DNA of 64,000 nt from JAJPIG01 sp035531675 (GTDB lineage: Bacteria; Desulfobacterota; Binatia; Binatales; Binataceae): NCBI GenBank assembly GCA_035531675.1, contig DATKSL010000011.1, positions 1-64,000 of the forward strand, given 5' to 3'. The notes below the pieces were generated by a model, which was not told the origin of the DNA, made no database searches, and worked only from the letters and a program-made list of their open reading frames with translations. Shown here piece by piece: positions 44,654 through 51,780 of this stretch. The first letter of the stretch is position 1, and the number at the start of each line of letters is the position of its first letter. A program made the translations under genes and the position numbers.

Positions 44654-44788
44654 ATGTTTGTAACTCACATTGTTCGCTGTCGCGAATTCCCGACCAGTCA
44701 AGGAATGTGTGCACGACGGGGGACCCTCTGCTGGCGGTCGGGGGCCCTCACACTAAAAATTCCAAGCAAGGGAGTATCTTTATGTTGA
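44654..44788 (+). CDS. Small upstream ORF (44 codons) overlapping secreted protein A
   Basis: This ORF begins MFVTHIVRCREFPTSQ and ends at a TGA inside the first codons of secreted protein A (ATG at 44782, TGA at 44786-44788), out of frame with it. It has the strongest ribosome site of the region, GGAAGGAGG, which in the paralogous copy drives the real secreted protein. It could be a leader peptide that couples translation of the downstream gene, or simply a decayed start of the duplicated gene. The predicted peptide is not recognisable. Confidence that it is translated is modest. Confidence 0.4.
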   Translation: MFVTHIVRCREFPTSQGMCARRGTLCWRSGALTLKIPSKGVSLC

Positions 44789-45387
44789 AAGGAACTGTAA
44801 CGCTGGCTGTCGTGGTCCTGTCCGCATCGATGGCATTCGCCCAGGTGCCCGGGAACCCGTACGGAATTCCGTCGGCGACCGCCCGGAACGCCGTCGCATC
44901 GCATGGCAACCATTCGAAGCCATTGAGCGGCTTCACCGCCGTCGGAACCGGTAACTCCAACTTCGTCATGGCACTGACGCCGTGCCAAGGGCTGACTTGT
45001 CCCGGCACCGATACCTGCACATGCCTGACAATCAGCGGTGTAAACCTCAAGGCCACTGGATTAGGCCACTCCACGCTGGACGCCAGCATCAATGTAGACA
45101 CCTCTACCCTGACGCCCAATGGCGCCGGCGACGGCTTCTGCGATCTCGCGTCCGGACCTGCTACCGTCACGGCCGCCAATGGGAGCACGGCCGCGCTCGA
45201 CCTTACCGGTTCATTCTGCGTTGGTAACAGTTTTGTGAACTACGTGCTCAACGGCGGCTTCACGGTCGTCGGAGGAACCGGCCATCTGGCGAATGCGGGG
45301 GGAACTGGAAATTACGCAATCAGCGCACCGGAGGCTTTTGGAGATTCGCCGGCCGCGGTCGTAATGAACGGCGCGATGAGCAAATAG
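44782..45387 (+). CDS. Secreted Cys-motif protein A (paralogue of the protein at 46009)
   Basis: The 201-residue protein starts with a Sec signal peptide (MLKGTVTLAVVVLSASMAFA) cleaved before QVPG, preceded by GGGAG. The mature part has CQGLTC, CTCLTISG and GDGFCDL, and the C-terminal half has GGTGHLANAGGTGNYA. The order of Cys motif, nGStaaLDLTGsFC, then GTGxxANAxGTgN matches the protein at 46009-46689, although overall identity looks low. The GTGRF-like block suggests an all-beta secreted fold of the kind found in other small bacterial exported proteins. No function is known. Both genes are followed by the same type of hairpin. Confidence 0.7.
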   Translation: MLKGTVTLAVVVLSASMAFAQVPGNPYGIPSATARNAVASHGNHSKPLSGFTAVGTGNSNFVMALTPCQGLTCPGTDTCTCLTISGVNLKATGLGHSTLDASINVDTSTLTPNGAGDGFCDLASGPATVTAANGSTAALDLTGSFCVGNSFVNYVLNGGFTVVGGTGHLANAGGTGNYAISAPEAFGDSPAAVVMNGAMSK

Positions 45388-45419
45388 CAGTAACTACTAA
45401 TCGAAAAGCTACAGCGATC

Positions 45420-45457
45420 AGCGCTCCCCGGACCGGATTTCCGGTTGGGGGAGCGCT
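45420..45457. terminator. Hairpin after secreted protein A
   Basis: AGCGCTCCCC pairs with GGGGAGCGCT across 45420-45457, with an inner CCGGA-ttt-CCGG arm. The same hairpin follows secreted protein B at 46707-46741. There is no T tract, but its position between convergent units and its duplication suggest a bidirectional terminator. Confidence 0.55.
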
Positions 45458-45477
45458 GCGCGGCGAGCGCGAAGGGT

Positions 45478-45655
45478 CCGTCATCAGTTCCGCTTCCTGA
45501 ATGATGCTGAGGGCTCTACCCTTCCAGCACCGCTGGTCGAAGGCCGCGTTGACCGTCGGCCGCGAATAGCACCTTGTAGTCGAGCATCGTCGCGTCGTGC
45601 GCAATGGCGCCGCAGCAGATATCGGTGGCGACGCCCATGATGATCACGATGCGCC
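45478..45655 (-). pseudogene. Remnant of an isochorismatase-family hydrolase gene
   Basis: Read on the minus strand, this encodes IVIIMGVATDICCG, DATMLDYKVLFAADG and then, after a one-frame shift, VNAAFDQ and SIIQEAELM. These match residues about 154-215 of the intact gene at 46766-47482, which has IIMGVATNICCG, MLDYKVIFAADGNAAFDQ and SIIQEAELM. The N-terminal two-thirds and the last about 27 codons are missing. It is a broken duplicate, not an active gene. Confidence 0.8.
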
Positions 45656-45664
45656 CCGATCCCC

Positions 45665-45709
45665 CTGATGCATCACCTGACGATGGTTCCCGCACTGGGC
45701 ATTTGGTAA
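45665..45709 (+). pseudogene. Remnant: last 14 codons of a DUF445 gene
   Basis: The bases encode LMHHLTMVPALGIW-stop, which is nearly the same as the end of the intact DUF445 protein (LTHHLAMLPALGIW-stop at 44387). Similarity continues into the following bases (CCGCATCCGC). It marks the left end of the second copy of a tandem duplication. Confidence 0.8.
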
Positions 45710-46008
45710 GCGCGAACCCGTAGCCGCATCCGCTCGGCGGCGCTCACCACGACTCGGTGGCAGCGCGAAACAGACAGGAGAAGGACACAATAAACCCTTC
45801 TTGTTTTATTTTCGCCAAAATATCTTGAAGCGGCCGTTTATAATTAGAAATACCTTCTGATGTCTAACGTTGCGTTTTAGTACTCTCAGCTAGCAGTCGC
45901 CCCCTTTTTTCGCCAAACATATTGAGAAATCGCGGCTTACATGTGCATACTAGCCGCGGCTCGTAATAAATTGCTCCGAGATGCTGAATCGGAAGGAGGA
46001 AAGCGGAA
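45710..46008. other. Leader of secreted protein B
   Basis: No gene was seen in this AT-rich stretch. Its last 110 bases correspond to those before 44654, and the sequence ends in GGAAGGAGG before the ATG at 46009. A promoter is likely in the AT-rich block near 45790-45870, but no clean -35/-10 pair could be picked. Confidence 0.45.
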
Positions 46009-46689
46009 ATGTCTGCTACTAGGGGAAAATTCGGGTTTCAAATTCTCGCCGCAGGGCTGCTGGGACTGGGGCTCACTGTCGCCGGGGTTGCCACCCAAGC
46101 GGGAGCTCAATCGAATCCCGGCATGGCTAAAAACGGACAGCCGGTGGTGGCTCACCAGGCCGGCAAGAAGGATTTTGGTGGCTTCGTCAGCTCATTCGAG
46201 TTTGGAGGCAGCGGAACTTTGACCAGTTCGGTGTTTGACGCCGCGTGTGAGGGCCAGACCTGCACGACATCTCAGGGCGCCAACGCGATATGTGGGTGTC
46301 TAACATATTCGGGCACTGGGAACGGGACCAAAATCGGTCCGGTATCCTGGACTTTCAATCAGACCACCAACGACGACGACGTCGTCTTGACCGGTCTGAA
46401 CGGCGACCGTTGCTATCCGACCGAAGGTGACGGTGTGCTGACCGCCTGGAATGGAGACACGCTCAATTTTAGCGCTAGCGGATGGGGTTGCGAATACGGC
46501 GGTCAAGCCCTGTTCAATATCAACAATACCATCACCCTGGGCTCGGGCACCGGTCGATTCGCCAATGCCGCCGGTACGGCTAATATGGCCGGAAGCGTGG
46601 ACTTCAGCACGTCGAATACGGTTCTGTCGATTGACGGCGTGCTTCAGGGCGTCTCGCTTTTCGACGGGCGCAAACACAAAGGAAGATAG
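46009..46689 (+). CDS. Secreted Cys-motif protein B (paralogue of the protein at 44782)
   Basis: The 226-residue protein has a signal peptide (ILAAGLLGLGLTVAGVATQAGAQ). Its mature part carries CEGQTCTTSQ, ICGCLTYSGTG, GDRCYPTEGDGVLTAWNGDT, WGCEYGG, GSGTGRFANAAGTANMAG and VLSIDGVL. It shares the Cys pattern C-x(2-3)-TC, C-x-CLT, a later C and the GTGRxANAxGT block with secreted protein A. GGAAGGAGG precedes the ATG by 6-8 bases. The C-terminus is basic (DGRKHKGR). The function is unknown; an exported beta-rich protein is likely. Confidence 0.7.
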   Translation: MSATRGKFGFQILAAGLLGLGLTVAGVATQAGAQSNPGMAKNGQPVVAHQAGKKDFGGFVSSFEFGGSGTLTSSVFDAACEGQTCTTSQGANAICGCLTYSGTGNGTKIGPVSWTFNQTTNDDDVVLTGLNGDRCYPTEGDGVLTAWNGDTLNFSASGWGCEYGGQALFNINNTITLGSGTGRFANAAGTANMAGSVDFSTSNTVLSIDGVLQGVSLFDGRKHKGR

Positions 46690-46706
46690 ACCTGACGCGA
46701 GTGATC

Positions 46707-46741
46707 AGCGCTCCCGGACCGGTCTCCGGTTGGGGAGCGCT
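46707..46741. terminator. Hairpin between secreted protein B and isochorismatase
   Basis: AGCGCTCCC (46707-46715) pairs with GGGAGCGCT (46733-46741) around an inner CCGGA/TCCGG arm. It separates two convergent genes and duplicates the hairpin at 45420-45457. Confidence 0.6.
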
Positions 46742-46765
46742 GATCCGCGAGCCCGGAGGGTCGGC

Positions 46766-47482
46766 TCAGGCCGACGCGGCGAGCACTGGGACTTTGTTCA
46801 GTTCGCCGACCAGCTCGTCGGTCGTACAGACCATCGCGAAGCAGGCTCGCAGCGTCATCAGTTCCGCCTCCTGAATGATACTGGGCGCCTTGCTCCCCAT
46901 CACCGACTGGTCGAAGGCGGCGTTCCCGTCGGCAGCGAATATCACCTTGTAGTCGAGCATCATAGCGTCGCGCGCCGTGGTGCCGCAGCAGATATTGGTG
47001 GCGACGCCCATGATGATCACGGTGTCGCGGCCGTGGTAGCGCAGCAGCCGGTCGAGATTCGACGAGCCTGAAATAAACGCGCTGTAGCGGGTTTTCGGTA
47101 CGATCAGATCCTTATCGTGATCGACGTCGAGGTCCGGGATTAGCTGCGCGCCCCATCCATCCTCGGTGTAAGCGGCAGGATGGCCGACCATGATCGGATA
47201 GAGATCGCGCTCGTAGCCGATGTCGAGGCCATCGCGGCGATTCGCATGGCGGACCACCCAGTTGACCAGAATCCCGCGCTCGCGGCATAGCCCCACGACC
47301 TGGTTGATCTTCGGCACCAGGGTGGTGGCGGCGGGAACATAGAACAGCCCCTTCTCGTGGACGAAGGCGTTCTGCATGTCGATGACAACCAGCGCGGTCT
47401 TGTCCGGGACGATGTCCCAGATGATGGTTTCGGTGAAAGGATCGCGGCGCATCTCGCGCGGTTTGACCCCGTTGATTGCCAT
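46766..47482 (-). CDS. Isochorismatase-family cysteine hydrolase
   Basis: This 238-residue protein is trimmed to the ATG of MAINGVKPREM, which has a GGGAGGATG-type ribosome site. The catalytic triad is D35 (VVIDMQNAF), K130 (VPKTRYSAF) and C165 (ATNICCG). Members include maleamate amidohydrolase NicF, N-carbamoylsarcosine amidase, biuret hydrolase and peroxyureidoacrylate hydrolase, so it probably hydrolyses a small amide. A NicX-like dioxygenase lies 2 kb away, which fits an amide-cleaving step in a pyridine-type pathway, but this is only suggestive. A decayed partial copy is at 45478-45655. Confidence 0.85.
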   Translation of the reverse strand: MAINGVKPREMRRDPFTETIIWDIVPDKTALVVIDMQNAFVHEKGLFYVPAATTLVPKINQVVGLCRERGILVNWVVRHANRRDGLDIGYERDLYPIMVGHPAAYTEDGWGAQLIPDLDVDHDKDLIVPKTRYSAFISGSSNLDRLLRYHGRDTVIIMGVATNICCGTTARDAMMLDYKVIFAADGNAAFDQSVMGSKAPSIIQEAELMTLRACFAMVCTTDELVGELNKVPVLAASA

Positions 47483-47592
47483 ACATCCTCCCGCCGCGTT
47501 CGCCGTGTGAGCGAGCGCGAGTCGCAAAGCGTCGCACGAGTCCGGATCGGCGGTCAAGAAACGCTGTAAGGCGAACGCCGCCCCGGCGCGAA

Positions 47593-48033
47593 TCAGTTGC
47601 TCTCGACGATCACTTCGGGTTCGAGCCGCACCGGCGTCGCGAGCGAGGCCGACACCAGGCAGGCGCGCTCGCTCTTCTCGAGCAGCCGCAGCATCCGCTC
47701 GCGGTCGCCGCCGGCAGCTATCACGACTCGCGGCCGCAGCACGATTTCGACGAAGCGGGTCACGCCGTCCTTATGATCGACGGTGCCGGCGCCGCTCAGT
47801 TCCAGCGACTTGAATTCAATCTTGGAAGCGCGTGCGACCGCGCGCAGCGTGAACAGGAAGCAGGTTTCGACCGCCGCCATCAGCATCAGTTCCGGGCTCC
47901 AGGCGTCACCCGGTCCGTCGAAGTCGGCCGGCGGTGCGGAGCGGATATCCGGCACGCCGGCGGCCGACAGGATAGCGTAGCCATCCGGCCCGCCGCTCAG
48001 ACGGGTCTCGTATTGATGGGGCAGTGGCTTCAT
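47593..48033 (-). CDS. OsmC/Ohr family protein
   Basis: This 146-residue OsmC-fold protein has two conserved Cys (ETCFLFTL and RACLVSASL). In organic hydroperoxide reductases these form the peroxidatic/resolving pair, but the surrounding residues fit the general OsmC group rather than Ohr. The order beta-rich N-terminus, central helix SPELMLMAAVETC and C-terminal VSASLATPVRLEPEVIVE is normal. It is the gene after mlaC on the minus strand, with a gap of only 10 bases, so the two are probably co-transcribed. Confidence 0.85.
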   Translation of the reverse strand: MKPLPHQYETRLSGGPDGYAILSAAGVPDIRSAPPADFDGPGDAWSPELMLMAAVETCFLFTLRAVARASKIEFKSLELSGAGTVDHKDGVTRFVEIVLRPRVVIAAGGDRERMLRLLEKSERACLVSASLATPVRLEPEVIVESN

Positions 48034-48043
48034 CGTTTGATCC

Positions 48044-48763
48044 TCAGTTGGTGGCGGCGTCGGCGTGCTTGTTGCCGAGCAGCGCGGCGAGCTCGAGCTG
48101 TTTCTGCTGCATGATCTTCATCAGGTTCGCGAAGCCCTGGTCATTGATGACGCGGTTGAACTGATTGCGGTAGTTCGCGATGACGCTGATGTTTTCGACC
48201 GTCATATCGTAGACCTTCCAGTGGCCGTCGACCTGGTGGCTCATGAAGGCGACCGGGATCGGCTGTGCGCCATTGGTCATCAGCACCTGTCCCTGCACCT
48301 GCACGTAGCCGGGCTGGATCGGAACTTCGCGGGTGAATTCCATGCGCTGCCCCGAGTACTCCTGGATCTTGCTGAGCGCCGCGTCTTCCATGAAGGCGGT
48401 GAACAGCGCGACGAACTGCCGGCGCTGATCGGGCGTGAGATTGCGCCAATGGTAGCCCAGCGTCGAGCGCGCCATCCCTTCGAAATCGAAATGCGGCTCC
48501 GCCATCGCGCGCAGTTCGCGGCGCTCCTCGGTCAGCGTCAGGTGGGGATTCTGCAGGATCGCGATCGCCTGCTCGACCAGGCCGCGCGCCTGCTCCATCG
48601 GATCTTGCGGCCCGAGCGCGGCGCGCGAGAAATTGGCCTGCCCGGCGATCATCCCGATCGCCAGCAGGGCGCAGGCGGCGCCTCTCAGCAGCAGCCGCGC
48701 CGACTTGCCTCGCCGATCAACGACACTTGAGCGGTTCAACCCGGCGCCCAACGCAAACATCAT
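48044..48763 (-). CDS. mlaC: MlaC/Ttg2D family phospholipid-binding protein
   Basis: This 239-residue periplasmic protein has an N-terminal signal sequence (LLLRGAACALLAIGMIAGQANFSRA). The MlaC/Tol_Tol_Ttg2 domain (about 65-225) is clear from DFEGMARSTLGYHWRNL, TPDQRRQFVALFTAFMEDA, PVAFMSHQVDGHWKVYDM and NISVIANYRNQFNRVI. MlaC carries phospholipid between the outer-membrane MlaA and the inner-membrane MlaFEDB complex. None of these partners are near, so this is an orphan copy of the pathway or works with components elsewhere. AAGGGAG precedes the ATG. Confidence 0.9.
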   Translation of the reverse strand: MMFALGAGLNRSSVVDRRGKSARLLLRGAACALLAIGMIAGQANFSRAALGPQDPMEQARGLVEQAIAILQNPHLTLTEERRELRAMAEPHFDFEGMARSTLGYHWRNLTPDQRRQFVALFTAFMEDAALSKIQEYSGQRMEFTREVPIQPGYVQVQGQVLMTNGAQPIPVAFMSHQVDGHWKVYDMTVENISVIANYRNQFNRVINDQGFANLMKIMQQKQLELAALLGNKHADAATN

Positions 48764-48897
48764 GGCGCACTCCCTTCTCGCTCCAGAGATAATTCAACCC
48801 GTCCGGGATAACTCAGATACGCGGCAGTTCCATCGATGATTGTAGCCGGATTGGCGGATGAGGTTAAGTTCCGCCGGGTGGTCGTAAGGTCAGCCGG

Positions 48898-49308
48898 TCA
48901 TCGCTCGACCGTCAACGCGACCGCGCCCGTGAGCAGCCAGATCGACAGCGTCAGCATCGCAAAGAAGGCCGAAAACGGCGTCCAATCGGGCATAAAATAG
49001 CCCAGCGTCCCAAGCACGGTCAGCAGCACGACGGCCGATTTGAGGGTCGCCAGCAGCATCCGGCGCTTTGAAAACCTGGCGCCGCGTCGCGGCATAATGG
49101 CCTCGAGCAACAGCCCGGCGCCGATCCCGACCATCATCGCGATGGAGGTGGCCCATATCGCCCGCAGCGCGCGCGCCAGCACGAACATCCGCCAGCCGGT
49201 CGACAGCCGCTGGTTGAGAATCGCCAGCAGCAGCAGGATCACGATCGCGCCGGCCAGTGCGCGCCAGAACGCGACGGCAAAACTTTGCGGTCTGATTCCG
49301 TAAGCCAT
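48898..49308 (-). CDS. Small four-helix membrane protein, unknown function
   Basis: This 136-residue protein has four hydrophobic helices (ALAGAIVILLLLAILN, IWATSIAMMVGIGAGLLLEA, TLKSAVVLLTVLGTLGYFM and AFFAMLTLSIWLLTGAVAL). The ATG of MAYGIRPQ was chosen because the residues before it are basic and non-membrane. No good ribosome site is seen. No family is recognised. It is divergent from the NicX-like gene. Confidence 0.55.
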   Translation of the reverse strand: MAYGIRPQSFAVAFWRALAGAIVILLLLAILNQRLSTGWRMFVLARALRAIWATSIAMMVGIGAGLLLEAIMPRRGARFSKRRMLLATLKSAVVLLTVLGTLGYFMPDWTPFSAFFAMLTLSIWLLTGAVALTVER

Positions 49309-49465
49309 GGTTGGCCGGCCGATCGCTCGCCCGTGCGAACTCTTTACCCGAAGCCGGCGCCGAAGGTAAGGGTAGGCGCTCGCGCCGGTTTGGCGCGCGC
49401 ACATAAATATCTAATAATGAGAGGCAGACGGCGCCCGCGCCCGACCCGATCAAGGAGCCAGGAAT

Positions 49466-50530
49466 ATGAATCCGCAGGTAGTCAATCCCGCCATGATGCC
49501 CATGCTGTTTCGCAAGGAGTTCCAGCTCTGCAACGTGCGCAAGGGCGAAACCATCGCGCTGCTTACCGATCTCACGTCGCGGCGCGATTACGTCGCGGCG
49601 GCGTTCGCGGCGGCCAAGGACCTCGGCGCCGACGCTTACGAGATGTGCGTCAACTCGGTGCCGACCTGGACCAAGGTGGGCGTCGCGACGGTCGGCCAAT
49701 GCAAGGGCACGCTGGACGCGCTCAAGAGCGCCGACATGCTGGTCTGCATGCATGTGCCGCTGTTCACCAAGTGGCTCAAGGACGTGCGCGACGCCGGCAC
49801 GCGGGTGCTGATGATTATCGACGCGCCCGACGATCTGAACGATCTGATGTCGCCGCCGGGACTCAAGGAAGCGACCGTCTACTCGGGCAAGCGCCTCGAG
49901 CGCGCCAAGAAGATGCGGGTCACGAACGACGCCGGCACCGATTTCACGGTCCAGCTTGGCGAATATCCAACCATGATCCAGTACGGCTTTTCCGAATCGC
50001 CCGGACGTTTCGACCATTGGGGCGGCGGCCACGTCCATACTTTTCCCAATGAGGGCTCGGCCAACGGCACGGTCGTGATTCAGCGTGGCGATATCGTAAT
50101 CCTGCCTTACTGCCGCTACGTCCAGGACGAGATCCGCCTCGAGGTGCGCGAGGGCTTCATCCGGCGCATCGAGGGCGGACTCGACGCCAAGTTGCTGAGC
50201 AACTGGCTCGAGGACAACCGGCGCTTCCCCGAGGATATGGACGGCCACGCGATCTCGCATCTCGGCTGGGGTCTCAATCCGCAGGCGCGCTGGGATTCGA
50301 TCGCGCTCTACGGCGACGATCCTGAGCGCTCGCGCGCGGCAGCCCGCACTTTTCCGGGCAACTTCCTGTTCTCCACCGGCCCCAACACCCTGGGCGGCGG
50401 AACCCGCAACACGCTCGGCCATTACGACGTGCCGATGCGCGAGTGCACGGTGACGCTCGACGATGAAGTGATTATCGATCGCGGCAAGTTCGTCGACGAG
50501 AAGATGATCGTCGAGCCGGAAAGCCGCTAG
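49466..50530 (+). CDS. NicX-like 2,5-dihydroxypyridine 5,6-dioxygenase-family enzyme
   Basis: This 354-residue protein is of the M29-peptidase-related fold that includes NicX. H265 (HAISH), S303 (LFSTGPN), H319 and D321 (GHYDVPM) fall at positions matching the NicX iron ligands H265, S302, H318 and D320 as I recall them, one residue off after the first. NicX cleaves 2,5-dihydroxypyridine to N-formylmaleamate in nicotinate degradation. Whether this enzyme has that substrate is not known. AAGGAG lies about ten bases before the ATG. An ABM-family gene follows after 21 bases on the same strand, so they are probably co-transcribed. An isochorismatase-family hydrolase lies about 2 kb upstream. Confidence 0.75.
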   Translation: MNPQVVNPAMMPMLFRKEFQLCNVRKGETIALLTDLTSRRDYVAAAFAAAKDLGADAYEMCVNSVPTWTKVGVATVGQCKGTLDALKSADMLVCMHVPLFTKWLKDVRDAGTRVLMIIDAPDDLNDLMSPPGLKEATVYSGKRLERAKKMRVTNDAGTDFTVQLGEYPTMIQYGFSESPGRFDHWGGGHVHTFPNEGSANGTVVIQRGDIVILPYCRYVQDEIRLEVREGFIRRIEGGLDAKLLSNWLEDNRRFPEDMDGHAISHLGWGLNPQARWDSIALYGDDPERSRAAARTFPGNFLFSTGPNTLGGGTRNTLGHYDVPMRECTVTLDDEVIIDRGKFVDEKMIVEPESR

Positions 50531-50551
50531 AGCTCGCAGCCGGCGGTCGTC

Positions 50552-50869
50552 ATGCGCACGGTAGTTTTCCGCACCTTTCCGAAGGAAGATAACCGCGCCG
50601 AGTATTACGCGACCGCCGCGCAACTGTTCGAAATCGCCGCCGCGATGCCCGGGTTCGTGGCCGCCAAGAGCTTCGCCGCGTCCGACGGCGAGGAGCTTAC
50701 GCTGGTCGAGTTCGAGTCGGACGAAGCGCTGAATGCGTGGCGCGCGCACGCCGAACATCTGGCGGCGCAGAAATCGAGCGGCAGGTTTTTCGCGGGTTAT
50801 CGAATCACCGTGTTCGGCGATCCGGTGCGGGATTACGGCATCAAGGACCAACAGCCGTATCGCAAGTAG
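50552..50869 (+). CDS. Antibiotic biosynthesis monooxygenase (ABM)-domain protein
   Basis: This 105-residue ferredoxin-like ABM protein has the core EDNRAEYYATAAQLFEIA, GFVAAKSFAASDGEELTLVEFESDEALNAWRAHAEH. ABM members include quinone-forming monooxygenases (YgiN/ActVA type) and many uncharacterised small dimers. It lies 21 bases after the NicX-like gene. Its last 12 codons overlap the 3' end of the convergent AlgH-like gene by 37 bases. Confidence 0.82.
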   Translation: MRTVVFRTFPKEDNRAEYYATAAQLFEIAAAMPGFVAAKSFAASDGEELTLVEFESDEALNAWRAHAEHLAAQKSSGRFFAGYRITVFGDPVRDYGIKDQQPYRK

Positions 50870-51531
50870 CCCGCACCGGAAATCGGCAACAGTTGCGGCA
50901 CGGCCGCGGGCGCCATCAGGCCGACTGGAGTCAACCGCGCACGGGCTGCCAGCGTGTTCCACAGGCTGCCGGGGTCGGCGCTGAAGACGATACCGGCGTC
51001 AGCCGTCACCGTGTACCACGCCCCTTTCATTATTTCGCTGTGGAGCTGATCGGGAGTCCATTGCGAACGCCCGAGGATCAGCCGGAAGTCATGGACCCGC
51101 TTGGGATCCTGCGCGAGCGCGGCGGCGAGGTCGGGATCGAGGGTCACGTAAACATCGCCGGCGATGTGGGTGCTTTTGTCGATCGGCCGGTCGGCGCGAA
51201 ACACGATCGCCGGAGCTTCGATATCGACCGGGCCGCCGAGGAATGCGGTGTCGGATCGATTCTTGAGCGCCGCGCTACCGGGAAAAAGCTTGTGCAACGG
51301 CACTTCGCGAATCGGTTTGTTGACGATCAGCCCGGCCACCAGCGGAAAATCTCCGGACCGCGGCAACATCAGGATTACCGACTGCGCGAACAGCGGATCG
51401 GGCATATCCGGGCGCGCCACCAGGAATACCGTGGTAGCGGAGGTGGCCGCGCGCGCACCGGCGGCCGACGTCAACGCCGACACCAGCACGACGGCCGTGG
51501 CAGCCAACGCAAGGAAGCTTCTGCGCCTCAT
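50833..51531 (-). CDS. YqgE/AlgH family protein with an N-terminal signal peptide
   Basis: This 232-residue protein has the YqgE/AlgH (DUF179) core: VARPDMPDPLFAQSVILML, GLIVNKPIREVPL, FLGGPVDIEAPAIV and ILGRSQWTPDQLHSEIMKG. In most relatives this begins at the N-terminus. Here a leader of about 28 residues precedes it, MRRRSFLALAATAVVLVSALT, with an RRxF-type twin-arginine motif and AxA cleavage, so the protein is probably exported. AlgH-type proteins are usually cytoplasmic and of unclear function. AGGAGG lies about 11 bases before the ATG. The 3' end overlaps the convergent ABM gene. Confidence 0.85.
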   Translation of the reverse strand: MRRRSFLALAATAVVLVSALTSAAGARAATSATTVFLVARPDMPDPLFAQSVILMLPRSGDFPLVAGLIVNKPIREVPLHKLFPGSAALKNRSDTAFLGGPVDIEAPAIVFRADRPIDKSTHIAGDVYVTLDPDLAAALAQDPKRVHDFRLILGRSQWTPDQLHSEIMKGAWYTVTADAGIVFSADPGSLWNTLAARARLTPVGLMAPAAVPQLLPISGAGYLRYGCWSLMP

Positions 51532-51768
51532 CGATTCGCATACCTCCTGACCCGTGCGTCGGCGACCGCCCTAGCCACGTCCCACTTCATCGGTCGCGGT
51601 TTCGTCCCAGTGGATGATCATACAACGAGTCGGCCGTCGATGCTCTGGCCGGACTGGCGGGATACACGATGAATCAGGTGAGATCGGAGACTCCCGATAA
51701 GTGCTTGCCCGGCGGCTCGTGGATCACCGAGCCGATACCGCGAGCCTTTTCCGACCAACGGTCAGGCA

Positions 51769-51774
51769 TATAAT
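51769..51774 (+). promoter_or_regulatory. -10 element TATAAT of kup (likely leaderless start)
   Basis: A perfect TATAAT ends 6 bases before the kup ATG at 51781. Transcription from it would begin at or next to the ATG. No Shine-Dalgarno sequence is present. A -35 at 17-18 bases distance (CCTTTTC region, about 51745-51751) is weak. Confidence 0.5.
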
Positions 51775-51780
51775 TGCGCG

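Noticed and set aside
48890..50962. A 690-codon antisense open frame across the NicX-like gene
   Set aside because: Same shadow effect. The sense frames contain the NicX-like metal ligands, and the antisense product has no recognisable domain.
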